Shown piece after piece: positions 36,061-48,000 of a stretch of 64,000 nt of DNA (its first letter is position 1; the number at the start of each line of letters is the position of its first letter). The DNA lies in the NCBI RefSeq assembly GCF_020882245.1, contig NC_083599.1, positions 55,082,748-55,146,747 on the forward strand. The letters run 5' to 3'. The notes below the pieces were generated by a model. That model had not been told where the DNA came from. It ran no database searches and saw only the letters and a list, made by a program, of their open reading frames with translations. The stretch comes from Rhopalosiphum padi (taxonomy: Eukaryota > Arthropoda > Insecta > Hemiptera > Aphididae). The translations under genes were made by a program, and so were the position numbers.

Positions 36061-37333
36061 TAAACCCAATTAAAACATTCTAACACATAGTAAATTTTAA
36101 GTATATATCACTGTAACTTTATGTAATTTATAATTGAATAATTAATAATAAATTGATTTTAAATAATAATAATACTTTATTTTTAAAATGTATTTACATT
36201 AATATGATATATAAAATAAAAAAAACTGCATTAATCTATCCATGAAGTTACAGAAAAGAAAGATTACATGAATTCGAAACTGTTGTTATTATAAAATCGT
36301 TGGTTTAAATTTAATTATCAATTATGTTTTTAAATTCAATTTTTTTCAATTTTTTTTTTCAACTGTATAACAAAATTAATTCAATTTTTTCTTTAAACAT
36401 TTAATTTCTACTTGGATTGTAAATATTCTTACTGCATAATACTAAAAACAATATATTATGCTGCTTATAACTTGATTTAAACCTCACATCATGGAGTTTA
36501 ATCATCCACTCTTTAATAATATGATTTGTTTTATACCTTAGTTTATTTTTTATTTTAGACATAATTGTAGACTTAGTGTAAATTAACACTCAATATTTCA
36601 AAATTGATTAGCGTATGCTAAAAAGGAAACGGAAAGTAAGCCTATTTCACTAAAATATATTATGTTATTCTTCTTTGATATTGGTATTAAACTAAACTAA
36701 TAGTATTCCAGTATGTTGATATAAAATTTTCTAATAACATTGCACATTTTTTTCATATTATTTATATTATATTTAATTATTATAATCATATGTATTATTA
36801 CCATAAGATTATAGTATTATTATTAACTATTTGAAGTACCTACTATCATTCCATAAAACGGCGTGAATAGATTCATGGTATAAATATTAAATAAATGTTA
36901 TCTAAAATAGTTGTTTATCTCATTTCAATGACTTTACTCTACAATCTAAATACATTTTATTTTTTTATTGTTTTAACTAAAAAAAAAAAACCAATGATAA
37001 AATGATCTCTGTGACTTTTGCTGTTATTTACTCAACTGTTGTTATTATCATGCTAATTTATACTCAATTTTGGAAAAACACAATAAATTATTTAAGATGA
37101 TAAATTGAAAATTAATTTATCTCATAAATATATAAGTGTATCTGTTTTCAATGGAAAATATAGATAGATAGTTTTAATTTTAATTTTTTTGATTATTATA
37201 TTTAATATATGTTATTATTACATATTAAATAATTTAGGAAAATATGTTATCCAATTCAGTAAAATTGTGCAAATTTTTAATTTCTGAAATTACATTGTTA
37301 TTTTTTTCGATTAAATATAAATATATAATTATT
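36061..37333. other. Intergenic; third copy of the 12.3-kb motif at 36490-36600
   Basis: 36490-36600 repeats the end of the 11600-12445 block (ATCATCCACTCTTTAATAAT, then ATAATTGTAGACTTAGTGTA). The minus-strand frame there (YTKSTIMSKIKNKLRYKTNH and IIKEWMIKLHD) is open for 62 codons, but its sister copies contain stops, so I treat it as a relic. The rest is AT-rich. From about 37220 the conserved gene-family flank begins. Confidence 0.4.
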
Positions 37334-37446
37334 TATGTATGGATTTATTTTATTCTTCCGGTAACTTTTAGAGGTTACACGTCAAGCATGTCAAAAAACT
37401 GTCATCAATAAATACATTTATTAATAATTTATAACTATTTATCAGT
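37334..37446 (+). promoter_or_regulatory. Promoter of gene 5: conserved block, TATA-like box, TCAGT initiator
   Basis: ATGTATGGATTTATTTTATT, CTTCCGGTAACTTTTAGAGG and TCAAGCATGTCAAAAAACTG match the other three promoters. CAATAAATACATT lies about 33 bases before TCAGT (37442-37446). The ATG is at 37496. Confidence 0.6.
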
Positions 37447-37495
37447 CTTACTGTAAACAATTTATAAAATTCAGTGTTGAAATAAAGTAACTTTA

Positions 37496-40176
37496 ATGAT
37501 AATAATGAAAGTGTTTGTTCTCATTGTATTTTTGTCTTTATCTAATTCGAAAACCAATTTTATGCCCAACTTACCTTTGGTAAATAAATAATCTACTTGA
37601 TTTATTAAATATATTATAACATAATTTTTATGTTTACGATTTATTATTACATTTTATTTTTTTTTTGATATTTCTTAACACGATGTTTATTTATTACTCT
37701 TAATGTAGGGAGAATATCGTATAATATATGAAAAAATATATCCTTGTGAGTCAAAAAATTTAATTCAATTCAATTATTATTTTAGTAAAAAAACATTAAG
37801 TGTAACAGAGGTCAAAGGAAATATGACATACTTAGTACCTTTTGACGATACTCTTACAGTAAGTATATATTTAATACAACATCTAATATAATATTTAAAT
37901 ACATAACTAGATAATTAGTATTTAGTTCATGTTAAAAGGATAAATTCAATTCTACTAAATGACAATATTTATTATAGATTATTAAGTAGAATTTGCAACC
38001 TAATAACACATTTTTAAATTTGAATACAATTTAATTTTCGTGAAATATAATATAATTTATATTATATACTATACTATATTACATTATTTGCTGCTGAGTG
38101 CTGAGGGAATATCGTTTTGTATACAATAAAATAGGTTCATGTCAATCGACAAATATAATGAAATGTTATATTTTATATAAGTTAAAAACATCAAGTATAA
38201 CAAAATTAAAAAGAAATTTAATATTTTTGTTAAATTTGAAGAAACTTTATCAAACTGTGTCTTTGTTAAACTAATAATTTAATATAGAACGATTGAGTAG
38301 ACATTACTATTAACTTTCAAAATTTTAAATGAACATTTTTACTCATTTATACAATAGTTTCATAAGCCAATATTATTGAATTGTGACTAAAATCAGTAAA
38401 ATCACTATGCCTGGTTACCAAGCCCGGTGAACAAACATTTTTGTTCTTGCACATTTGCTGTAGTAGTTTTAATCTTAAGAAATAAGTTAAAAATCGTTTT
38501 ATTTATATTTGTACTATTTTAATGTACTTATTCCATGATATCTAAAATAATATACTATTTTCTTTATAGATGGATATAAATGGTGCTTCCTGGGGTTCAA
38601 TTGGGGGTTGGAAAGAAAATTCAATAATTTATATTACAAAAAATACATGTAGTAATACGAGAAAATTCTTTGGGAATGCATGGAATAAAATAGTTAAGGC
38701 CTTTAACTTCCCCAATACTAGCTGTCCAATAGTAGTGGTAATGTATAATACAATTAATTGATTATATGCACTAACTATAGGTATATCAAATTTGATCACT
38801 TGAAAATCAATGAATTAATATTAATACAAAAAAATATTATACTTAGCAATGTTATAAAACAATGATTTTTCTTGATAGTTTATTATTTATAACACAATGA
38901 TAATAGATGATTAAATTTAACTGTAGGAAATATAAAATTAAATGCAATTATTCTGATGTATAGTATATATTGTAAGTATCACCGGTATGCAGTAGGTTAC
39001 AACATGATTTATAAATAGTTGAATAATTAACTATTAATTATTTCTAAAAAAAAATAATACAATATTACATTTTGATCTATATAATCAGCAAAAACAAACA
39101 AACAGTTAAAGTAAAACAGGAATTTTTATGAAAATCGAATTTTTTTTTTATGACTCGAAAACAAATTATCGTAAATAGTTGAAATTTTCGCCGAACTATG
39201 GAATTAACGTTTATTAAGAAATTTGTAAATTATTTTAGTTTTATTTTCATTAATTAAAATTACAATTTATTTGGTAGGTAAAATATCCGGAAAATATAAT
39301 ACAGAACTTTCAATAAATTGTTATTTCTCAATCAAAAATATTAAAAACTTTTAGATAGAATATTTTTTTATAAACATTTAAAATTAGAATTCTGACCAAA
39401 TTTTTTAGAATCATGAATACTAATAAAGTATTTTTTAGTTGAAAATATTCATAAATAATTTTCTTATTGTATCTAAGTTTTGAAAACTAGTTTCCATAGT
39501 CATTTTAAGTTCCAATTGTCTTGAAATTACTAATTAAAATGATAAATTTAAATATTTAAATTAATTTGTTACAATTTAAAAACATTTTTAACGAGAACTT
39601 AACCTTTTTTGTATTTTATAGTATTATAAATTTTACTATACATAATAACATTTAAAAAATAAGATTGACCTATTAGACATCTTATGTACTTATACTTCTA
39701 AAATTTGTAGTATATAAACTATGTTGTTACCATATTATTTTTGTTTTATTTTTTAAAATCAATTAAGTTTCCACATTAATAATTTGAAAATTGAGTACCT
39801 ATAAATATTTCTGAATTTTAATGTTTTAATATTGCAACAGATTAACTACATTTTAAATGTGTATGATGTTAAATTATATTTATTTTAAAACAATTTTTCA
39901 TCCAGATAATACAAAAAATCCTTGAAATTACAATTCTTTACATAATAATATTGTACATTACTTTGTGTATTTTTTACAATTTATCTTTGAAATTTTCAGG
40001 GACGCTATACAACAACAGGTTTTGATTTGAAGGAAATGGCCGATAATAACTTTCCCAAGGTGTATTTTTATGGAAAATATAAAATGACGTTTAAGATCAA
40101 AAATGTAGAAAATAAAGTAGTGGGTTGTACCGTACTTGAATTTAGTCTTATACGACCTTGGGAAACTCCAATTTGA
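37496..40176 (+). CDS. Secreted DUF1091/ML-like family protein, gene 5 (complete, 4 exons, 192 aa)
   Basis: Exons: 37496-37579, 37709-37858, 38570-38737, 40000-40176; phase 0, GT-AG. The signal peptide MIIMKVFVLIVFLSLSNS is followed by KTNFMPNLPL. Exon 2 is GEYRIIYEKIYPCES to DDTLT with sequon GNMT. Exon 3 starts MDINGASWGSIGGWKENS, where the usual KPNS is KENS, and keeps NTSCP. Exon 4 starts GRYTTTGFDLKEMADNNFPK (GTY changed to GRY) and ends LIRPWETPI. The four family cysteines are kept and no extra one is seen. Intron 2 carries the best-preserved fossil exon 2. It is the last intact array gene on the right; the next gene runs toward it on the minus strand. Confidence 0.87.
38104..38253 (+). 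pseudogene. Fossil duplicate of exon 2 in intron 2 of gene 5, still open for 50 codons
   Basis: It starts 395 bases after the true exon 2 and has exactly its length (150 bases, 50 codons) with no stop. It reads REYRFVYNKIGSCQSTNIMK and ends NLIFLLNLKKLYQ, aligning without gaps to GEYRIIYEKIYPCESKNLIQ and so on. The cysteine is kept; the glycosylation sequon and the DDTLT end are lost. The acceptor has become CTG in place of TAG at the matching position, and GTAAGT has become CTGTGT, so it is probably not spliced in. Confidence 0.7.
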
Positions 40177-42047
40177 TTAATTTGAAAAAATAATAATAGA
40201 ATATGTTATTGTCGTAATTATAATGTCTTTCTTTTTTTTTTATTCATTATTTAGCTGTAGCAATTAGTTACTAGTTACTGGCGAATATTATATCAATTTA
40301 TATTTTACATAATAAAATAAAACTGGCGTTTTAAACATATAATATTATGTTAATATGTTCATCATTTTGCTTTAATACATCAAATGAGATTATTTTTAAT
40401 TTCAATGAATTTGTACTTTCTTTAAAGCTTCTTAGAAGTGTATGTACATTAATTCATCAATAAAATTACGCAGTATATATCTCATTGAAATCATATTAAA
40501 CTGATGCTTTAATTCCGAAGTGGTGAGCCGACTCGGTTGAGTTTATACTATATTATTCGGAGGAATAATATTCTTATATTTTTCAATTTTATATTTTTGT
40601 TCTAGTTTACTAGGATTCTGAACCACTGATTCAAATTATATCCCAGAACGAACCAATGCATAAAACAGTAAAACCTGTGTAATATGGAAATAGTTAGGAC
40701 GCGATATTTTTTTCCATTTTAGGCAAGCTTTCATTTAATACATTTAAAAAAAATAATTACACGTATTTTATAGTTTGATACTTACATATTTAGTTATTTT
40801 AGTTACCTATTACATTTTTAATACCGGTAAAAAAATAATATCAAAATAAAAAAAATATTAGATACATGAATTTTATACTTGCATATTTTATACATATTTA
40901 TTATTATATTTCACCTACTTTTTACTATGCATAATTACATACTCTTCCAGAATTCTTTCAATCTTTTAATCGCATTATCAAAGAATAAAATATTTTTTTC
41001 GAATTTGTTTTTACATTTTATTGTCGAATGCATGCAAGTATGCAACCAATATTCCATTATGCTTCTTTTCGTCCATGCTTTATTATTATAGCAAGCCAAA
41101 TTACCGGAAATTATGTTGAATCTATATTTTTGAATCATCTGAGTTTTTTACTAAAAAATATTTCGACTCTTTTTGTAATATTAATAGACATTTGAAATTT
41201 TTTCTATACATATCAATAAATTAAATTTCACAGGTCAAAAAACTGAAAATGTTTTACAATATCTCAAGAATGTCCTAACCTAATCTAAATACATGAGAAT
41301 TATTTTAAGTAATCTTTATAATGTATATATAAAATAATATTTGTATACTAGAATTATAAATCACAATTACTATAGATAATATCTATACTATAAAATTTAT
41401 TGTATTTTTTTTTTTTATTTAAAATAATATAATAGTACCACAATAGTTAATAAAACGTATTATTCTATATCAAAATATAACTATAGAGATATTATAGTTG
41501 CTTGTATGATATATTATGTAAATCACATTACTTAAATTTTAATTTAATTACTCTAACTAAATTAAATAAAAAAATGAATGTTATTATACAAATAATTTGC
41601 GACTGTGGACTAGTAGCTATTGGCTATTGACCAAGATTGTCTATTGTCAGGTTCAATTATTCAATTACCATCGAATGTATTATTATTTATTAGATTATAA
41701 TTCGAAACGCGCAATACTAAAATTGACTTAAAATATACAATATCAATGTAAAAACATTTATATGCTTTATATGGTATTAATAAAAGAAAATTTTTACGAT
41801 TAATGACTTCAATTAAATAATACATTTTTTGTTTATAAATAAATTCTCGTCTTAGTAGTTATGCAGTTTCTGTATGCTGTATTAAATAGTTTGAAATATA
41901 GTAATTTCAATTAGTGTTATTGGTAATGTTAATCATAGACAAAATTTAAAAAAAACTAAACATAAGTACTTAAAACAGTTCATTTTTAATATACAAACAA
42001 TTCATTCGTAGGTATACTTATATAACATACATTTTTTTACTTTACAT
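40177..42047. other. Convergent intergenic stretch between the array and the fibulin-like gene
   Basis: The first 250 bases are the conserved array 3' flank (AATAAAATAAAACTGG near 40311). The rest is AT-rich. The overlapping open frames at 40879-41138 (both strands) have no recognised domain. I see no fibulin C-terminal domain here on the minus strand. Confidence 0.45.
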
Positions 42048-45000
42048 TCATAGAGAATTTTTCGACCTTGGTAAACAGTAGTAACTTCCATTCGTGTTGA
42101 TACACACTTCGTTTGCCATACACCGATTTGCTAATCTGCATTCGTTTATGTCTGTGGAATAATGAAATTCATCAACACATTATTGTACAGTTAAAACCAG
42201 TAGACTTAAAATCGATAAAAAAATTTAAAAAAAAAAATTAATCTTTATTCCTCAAATACAAAATGTAGGAACTCTGATACCTTTTATGCCCAGTATCTGT
42301 GGACAATATATTTTTATTATTCAACAATACATGTATGAAAATAATTTCAATAACTTTTCTTCTAAGCTCGAGTGTTAGTAGACCGATAAATTCCTCAATA
42401 CACTTAATGGATTAACTAGACATGGGTGTTTTAGTAACAAAACTAATAAGCAAGTCTTTTTTATAATATGTTGGACATTTTCTGACTCCTGGTTTTAAGC
42501 GAAAAGATTTTGAGACCAAATAAGTGAACGTAATTCTAATGACAATCTTATCAGGGTACACGACAAAGTTTTTGGCAAATTATATTTTTAAAATTTTGAA
42601 CGTTTCTGTTATACATTTTATACGATTTTTGAGCTGAAATGTATGACCGAGTCCTAGGTTTTTGGATAACCGTCACTATTAAATAATATATTTTTTATTT
42701 ATGTAGTTCACCGTCATAAATCGTTTAATCCAAGTAAAGAACAAAATCCATGAGGGAGTGTATACTATAATACTGTCGCATAAACGTATGATGACAAATG
42801 TACAATATCAACGGCAAGAGATACGGTGGTATTATAACAGGGACGGTACAGCGTCAACAGCTGAACATAATGTGATGGTAGAAGTGTATAACACACATTT
42901 GTAAAAGTTACGATTTTAACTTGGTTGCTATTATGGCAATGAAAAAGTCGCACTCGGCGATACGCGCAGACACACAGCCGGTCGCAATCGGCGACAAACA
43001 TGGTGCTCATCAACTACAGTTCGACACGGTTACCGGAGTCGGAGATGCGCACTAAATACACACGTGGTTGGTTATACGCATAATACGTACATAATGTAAT
43101 CTAAGAAAGACGGATGACGGACTAAAGTACTCGCGGCACGATTAACGATGGGCACACAAAATTAGTCGAACAACGACACAACGGTACCTGCACGAATTGC
43201 AGAAGTGCACGAGTAAGGCACGTGCATCCAGTGCAGCCCATACGGTTGACAAGACGTAACCAAACACCGGGTCTAGGACGCGTCACACCTAACCTAACAA
43301 AGAGGAGAAACGAAAAACTCCCGGAAATTGGATAACCTTCACGTCCAGAGAGTGGAAATACGAAAAAGGTGAAAGTTCCGAACGCCCACCGTTAAGTCAG
43401 TTAAAATAACAGAAGAGTAGGTATGAGCGAAAACAAGGTTACTATAGTGTCTACGATAGGGATTTCGTTTATTCCGTATTTCTACAAAATGTTTTACTTC
43501 TATATCTTTGTTCTTAGTAGTATCGTTTATGTATTTTTATCGATTTCTGTTCAAATATTTCGCATGTGTAATGTGCCACACATAAATATATATTATATTT
43601 GACAAACATTTATTGCACTATATTAATTACGGTATGTAAAAATAAAAACTGATCTCGAAAGTTTTGATTGAACCACAAAACATTGTTTAACCAACAATTT
43701 ACGATCGTATCTCGACCTATACGTACGTATACTGCATAACCGTCTCTTCAGTTAAGCGTTCGAAAATAACGCAACAATATCGCAGATACTATCTCGTCTA
43801 TTAAGAGTACGTCGCACCCAGAGGCGTAGCCAGGATTTTTTTTTAAATAGAAATTTAGAAATTTTTATCTATATGAGATAATAGATGATAATATTTTTAT
43901 CTATAGATATTTTTTTCTAAAAAATTCTAGACACTGGTTTGAATCAATTGATAAATACCGAAGTCTTTACAGGACTTTTCAACCCAATTCTAAAATAACT
44001 AAATTTCTGATAATGAAAATAGTAAAAAAAAAATAGTTGTATACCTTATAGTGAGGTTGTACGCATTATGGTGTATAGTTTTTAATGAGATTTGTTCAAA
44101 TCGCGCGCCCCCCTCCATCAAAAAAAAAAAATAAATAAATAATAATCAAAATAATTACCTGTGCACTTATTGTTTTGGTCCATTTCATAACCACGAAGAC
44201 ATTTAGCGCTGTTCCGGTTGATCTGATTCGTGTTGTTGTAGCTTCCTTGAAGTACTCGGCAATTCGGTCCAACGCAACGTTTCTTATCGCATCGAAACGA
44301 ACCTAGGGTATTTCTGCAGATCCAATCAGGGCCTAAAACGCCACAGGTGTCCGTCTTCAGTGCACATTCGTCGTCATCTGCAGATACAAAACGTATTTTC
44401 AGCAAACGTTTTTATATAAACAATATAATATATTATTAAACATTGTTTCTTAATAATATAGACGGAAAAAATAATAAGTCGCATTATAACGCAATGCACT
44501 GATTCTTAAAATAGTGCTTTAAATAATATAATTTTTTATAAAAAAAAGTGTCGTCTTTTTTTTATTAAAATTCACTATTACTCGAATTATTAGTTATAGT
44601 GTTAAAGGGACTAGATAAATGGGGTCTGCGATAATTAGTGTACCTACATTTCTAAAGTAATAAATTGCATCCTGCAAAAAAAGAGTAGTAGGTAAGTTAG
44701 GTCTCGTTCCTGTCTTCCATTATTATAATTATATTATATTATACTAGTATACTGTCATTATTATTGTATTTACGTGTACATCTAATTAATAACTATAGCA
44801 TATTATTATTAACTAGAAAGTATGTGAAATTAATTTTGATCTGACAATAATAATATAAATTTATTTATTGATTCATAATTTATACAACTTTCACCATAAT
44901 TATAAAATATAAATAATAATATATATTTTTAAATATTTGTATAGTATTATTGTCTATTGATTGGACTTCTAATAAAGATTATTAGATATTAAAATATATA

Positions 45001-48000
45001 CAATTTATATTTTCCTGTGACGTAATTTAACTAAAACCTTTTTATTCTGGGACTTAAAAGTTCAATGATAATGTTGTCAGAAAATATGTGGTAAATAAAA
45101 ATATAGGTTTGCTGTTTGATGTATAGAATATAAGGTTCACCATGTTCTACTAACAACCAGTATCATGAAATATTTGAGTATTGGTATTATTCAAATACTT
45201 TTCAAGTATTAATACGTATTTTAAAATATACTGTAATTATATCAAAAAATGTTAAGTATATTTTAAATACTATTTTACTTTATTAAATAATTCCCTTCTT
45301 AAATCGTTGTCTACTGAATTAATTTGAAATATTTATAATTATTACGAAATGAACGATCACCGCCAAAATCGTATCTTTTTACATATTATAATGGATACTA
45401 ATTTTAGAAATTTAAAAAACATAACACGTTATGTGAAATTTAATACATTATTGGTATAATAAAAAAAATTGTGTTAACAAATATTATATATTATTATCAG
45501 TTAATGAATAATTAAATATAATAATTAACAACAAACAAGTTCTCTCGTAAGTACAGGAGCTACAAAAATTAATTAATAATAATTTTTAAATACTTACTAT
45601 TTTGTTAATAATTTAAATTTAAGTAACATAACCCTGTGTAACAAAGCAAGCCACGTAGGTATCTGGGTAAATAAGATTTACAAAATGAAAAAAAAAAAAT
45701 TATTAAAATTTATCTCGATTACTTCTATAAATCTTTGAATATAATATAATATGTACATATAAAGACATCAAAAAATGTCATATTAATAAATAATACAATT
45801 GAACATTAAATTTTAAGTAATTTTTACAACACCGCAGACAGTAATTAGTACTAACGTTGTTTATATCGACGACGGCTTACTATTGTAAGCCGTAACAATA
45901 ATATCTACCCGCACTGATTATACTCTCTACTATTGCGCAAGCCCGTGTAAAAGGCCATTGACGATTAAATCCACGAACCGATGAAACGCGGCTACGAATA
46001 AAGTACCATTTAATACGGAATACGACCCGACTCGGCGTTGGAGCCGTTGATTAACCGCACACGCCCACGCGCGGCATCGTATTATTATCGTCAGTGTCCA
46101 CTCGTTAATCCAATTAAGCATATTAAGCACAACAATGCGCTTCACTATTCGGCTATTGTAATTCGCTCGATCGCGATGATTACGTATACCTACGGACGGG
46201 CTTAATATTACGAGTATATAATTCAGGCTTTGCCGCACCACCGATTCAGCGCACGGGCATGAACAAACCCTTTCCCGCGTACTGAGTGTACCATAAATGA
46301 CCGACTAAATGTAATATTGACTAACTGAACAATAGCTTCTAGATTCTGAGCGGAATGATGAATGTGTTGACTACTGATTGGTGATGTTTTTTTTTTTTTA
46401 CAAAAATGCTTTGATTTTTTTATTTTGACGGTGATTTATGACAAAAATTTGGATTTAATTTGTAATTTAGAGAGCCTTTTAAAATTAAAAACTTCCAGTA
46501 TTTTTCAAGATCACCGCGAAAAATTTACAAGATGTTAAGAAAAAATGAAAATTTTTACGAAAAACTAGTTTTGGATAAAAATCAAATTTGTTTTTTCGAT
46601 GTGTATTATATACATAATATAAATTTCATAATGTTTTACTTCTTTTTAAGCTATTTATAGACAATAAATATTTATGGTTTTTAATTTTAATTTTTAAATA
46701 TTTTATAAATGTTGGTTTATTGTCAAATAAAAATCTTTAAAAAAATACCGAAAATAATAATAATTAATAATAATAATAATAATAATTCACATTTTTTTTA
46801 GGTGTTTAAAATTAGAATTTTTCGTAAAATCTTGAAAATTTTAAATAATTTTGAGGTTAGAAATATATAAAAATGTCTTTTTTATATCTAAGATTTGTTA
46901 TCAAAATACAATATTTCCTAAAGATTTTTGTACCTACAAAAAAAAATAATTTTTGGAAAATCATTTATTTTTTATAAACGTTATAATGATATCTTATTAC
47001 ATTCAAATTTAATACAATAACACATACCTACATTACTACAGAATCATAACAAGACATATACTCGACTCCTATTGTACATGCGTACCAATAATATAAAGTG
47101 ATTACCTATATTCTCTGTTTTTTTAGAATTATTATAATGCAAAATTTATATAATCAGAGTATCTATTTTATTTTTACTCTATTGAGCTTAGTAATATTTA
47201 TTTTAAATTTAAAAAATAAGTTTTAACAATGTATAGAATATAATCTAGCACATTCTTTATTAATTTCTTTATCAGTTTTCTTTTGCTACATTCTGTATAA
47301 TGCATTGATAATATTCTTCTTTCATATTTTATATTTCCTAATTCTATTATTGAACCATGACACGTGAACGTCTTTTAATGCATTGTGTAGGTACCCATTC
47401 TTTCAGGAGATATTAAATATATTGTGTGAAAAAATCATAAAATAATCACAAAAATCTGGTTGTCTATTATCAGCTAAATTGAGTACTATTAGTAATTTAT
47501 ATTTGTATTAGTAGTGCGGTACTGATATGTGTTAAATTAATTTTTCCAAAAAACATCGTATATAGTATTATATATTTCTATGTTTATATATTTAGCTTAC
47601 CTTTGGCACCTATTAAAGTACCGAAAAGATCTAATTTGCTACGAGTAATAACCCTCAAAGTGGAAAATTGAAATAGTATTACTGCTTTAAAAGGTAATAG
47701 CATGCACAAAATAATAATGCAAACACACGAGTCTAACCGATAAATTTAACGCATCAAAATGAATCAAAAATATCAGTGAACACTTATCAATGAATAAATC
47801 ATTAATCCTTCTTCTTGGGACTTGGAAATAAGAATATAATTTCCATAGCAATTTCAGAGTGGAGATATTTTTAAAATTGTATTGTCTGGTTGTCTCTCTT
47901 ACCTACCTAATTCAATAATACTATAATAGTATGGAACAGGGGCGTAATTGAGGAGGTTGTGAGGGGATAGATCTCCAGAAATTTATTTTACTAACTTTTT

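Noticed and set aside
36401..36589. A 62-codon minus frame with KLRYKTNHIIKEWMIKLHD
   Set aside because: Its two sister copies at 12.3 kb and 36.0 kb contain stops in the matching frame, so it is kept only as a repeat relic.
40879..41138. Overlapping open frames on both strands, one with KNKFEKNILFFDNAIKRLKE
   Set aside because: No recognised domain, no splice partners, and frames on both strands; possibly a transposon relic but not supportable.
47601..47681. A phase-1/phase-1 exon candidate (27 codons, VILFQFSTLRVITRSKLDLF and so on) on the minus strand in intron 7 of the fibulin-like gene, with acceptor AAAGCAG and donor GTAAGC
   Set aside because: It would insert a non-EGF segment between two EGF modules, has no cysteines, and resembles no fibulin domain I know. 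A chance symmetric exon is plausible in a 4-kb intron; RNA-seq junctions would decide.
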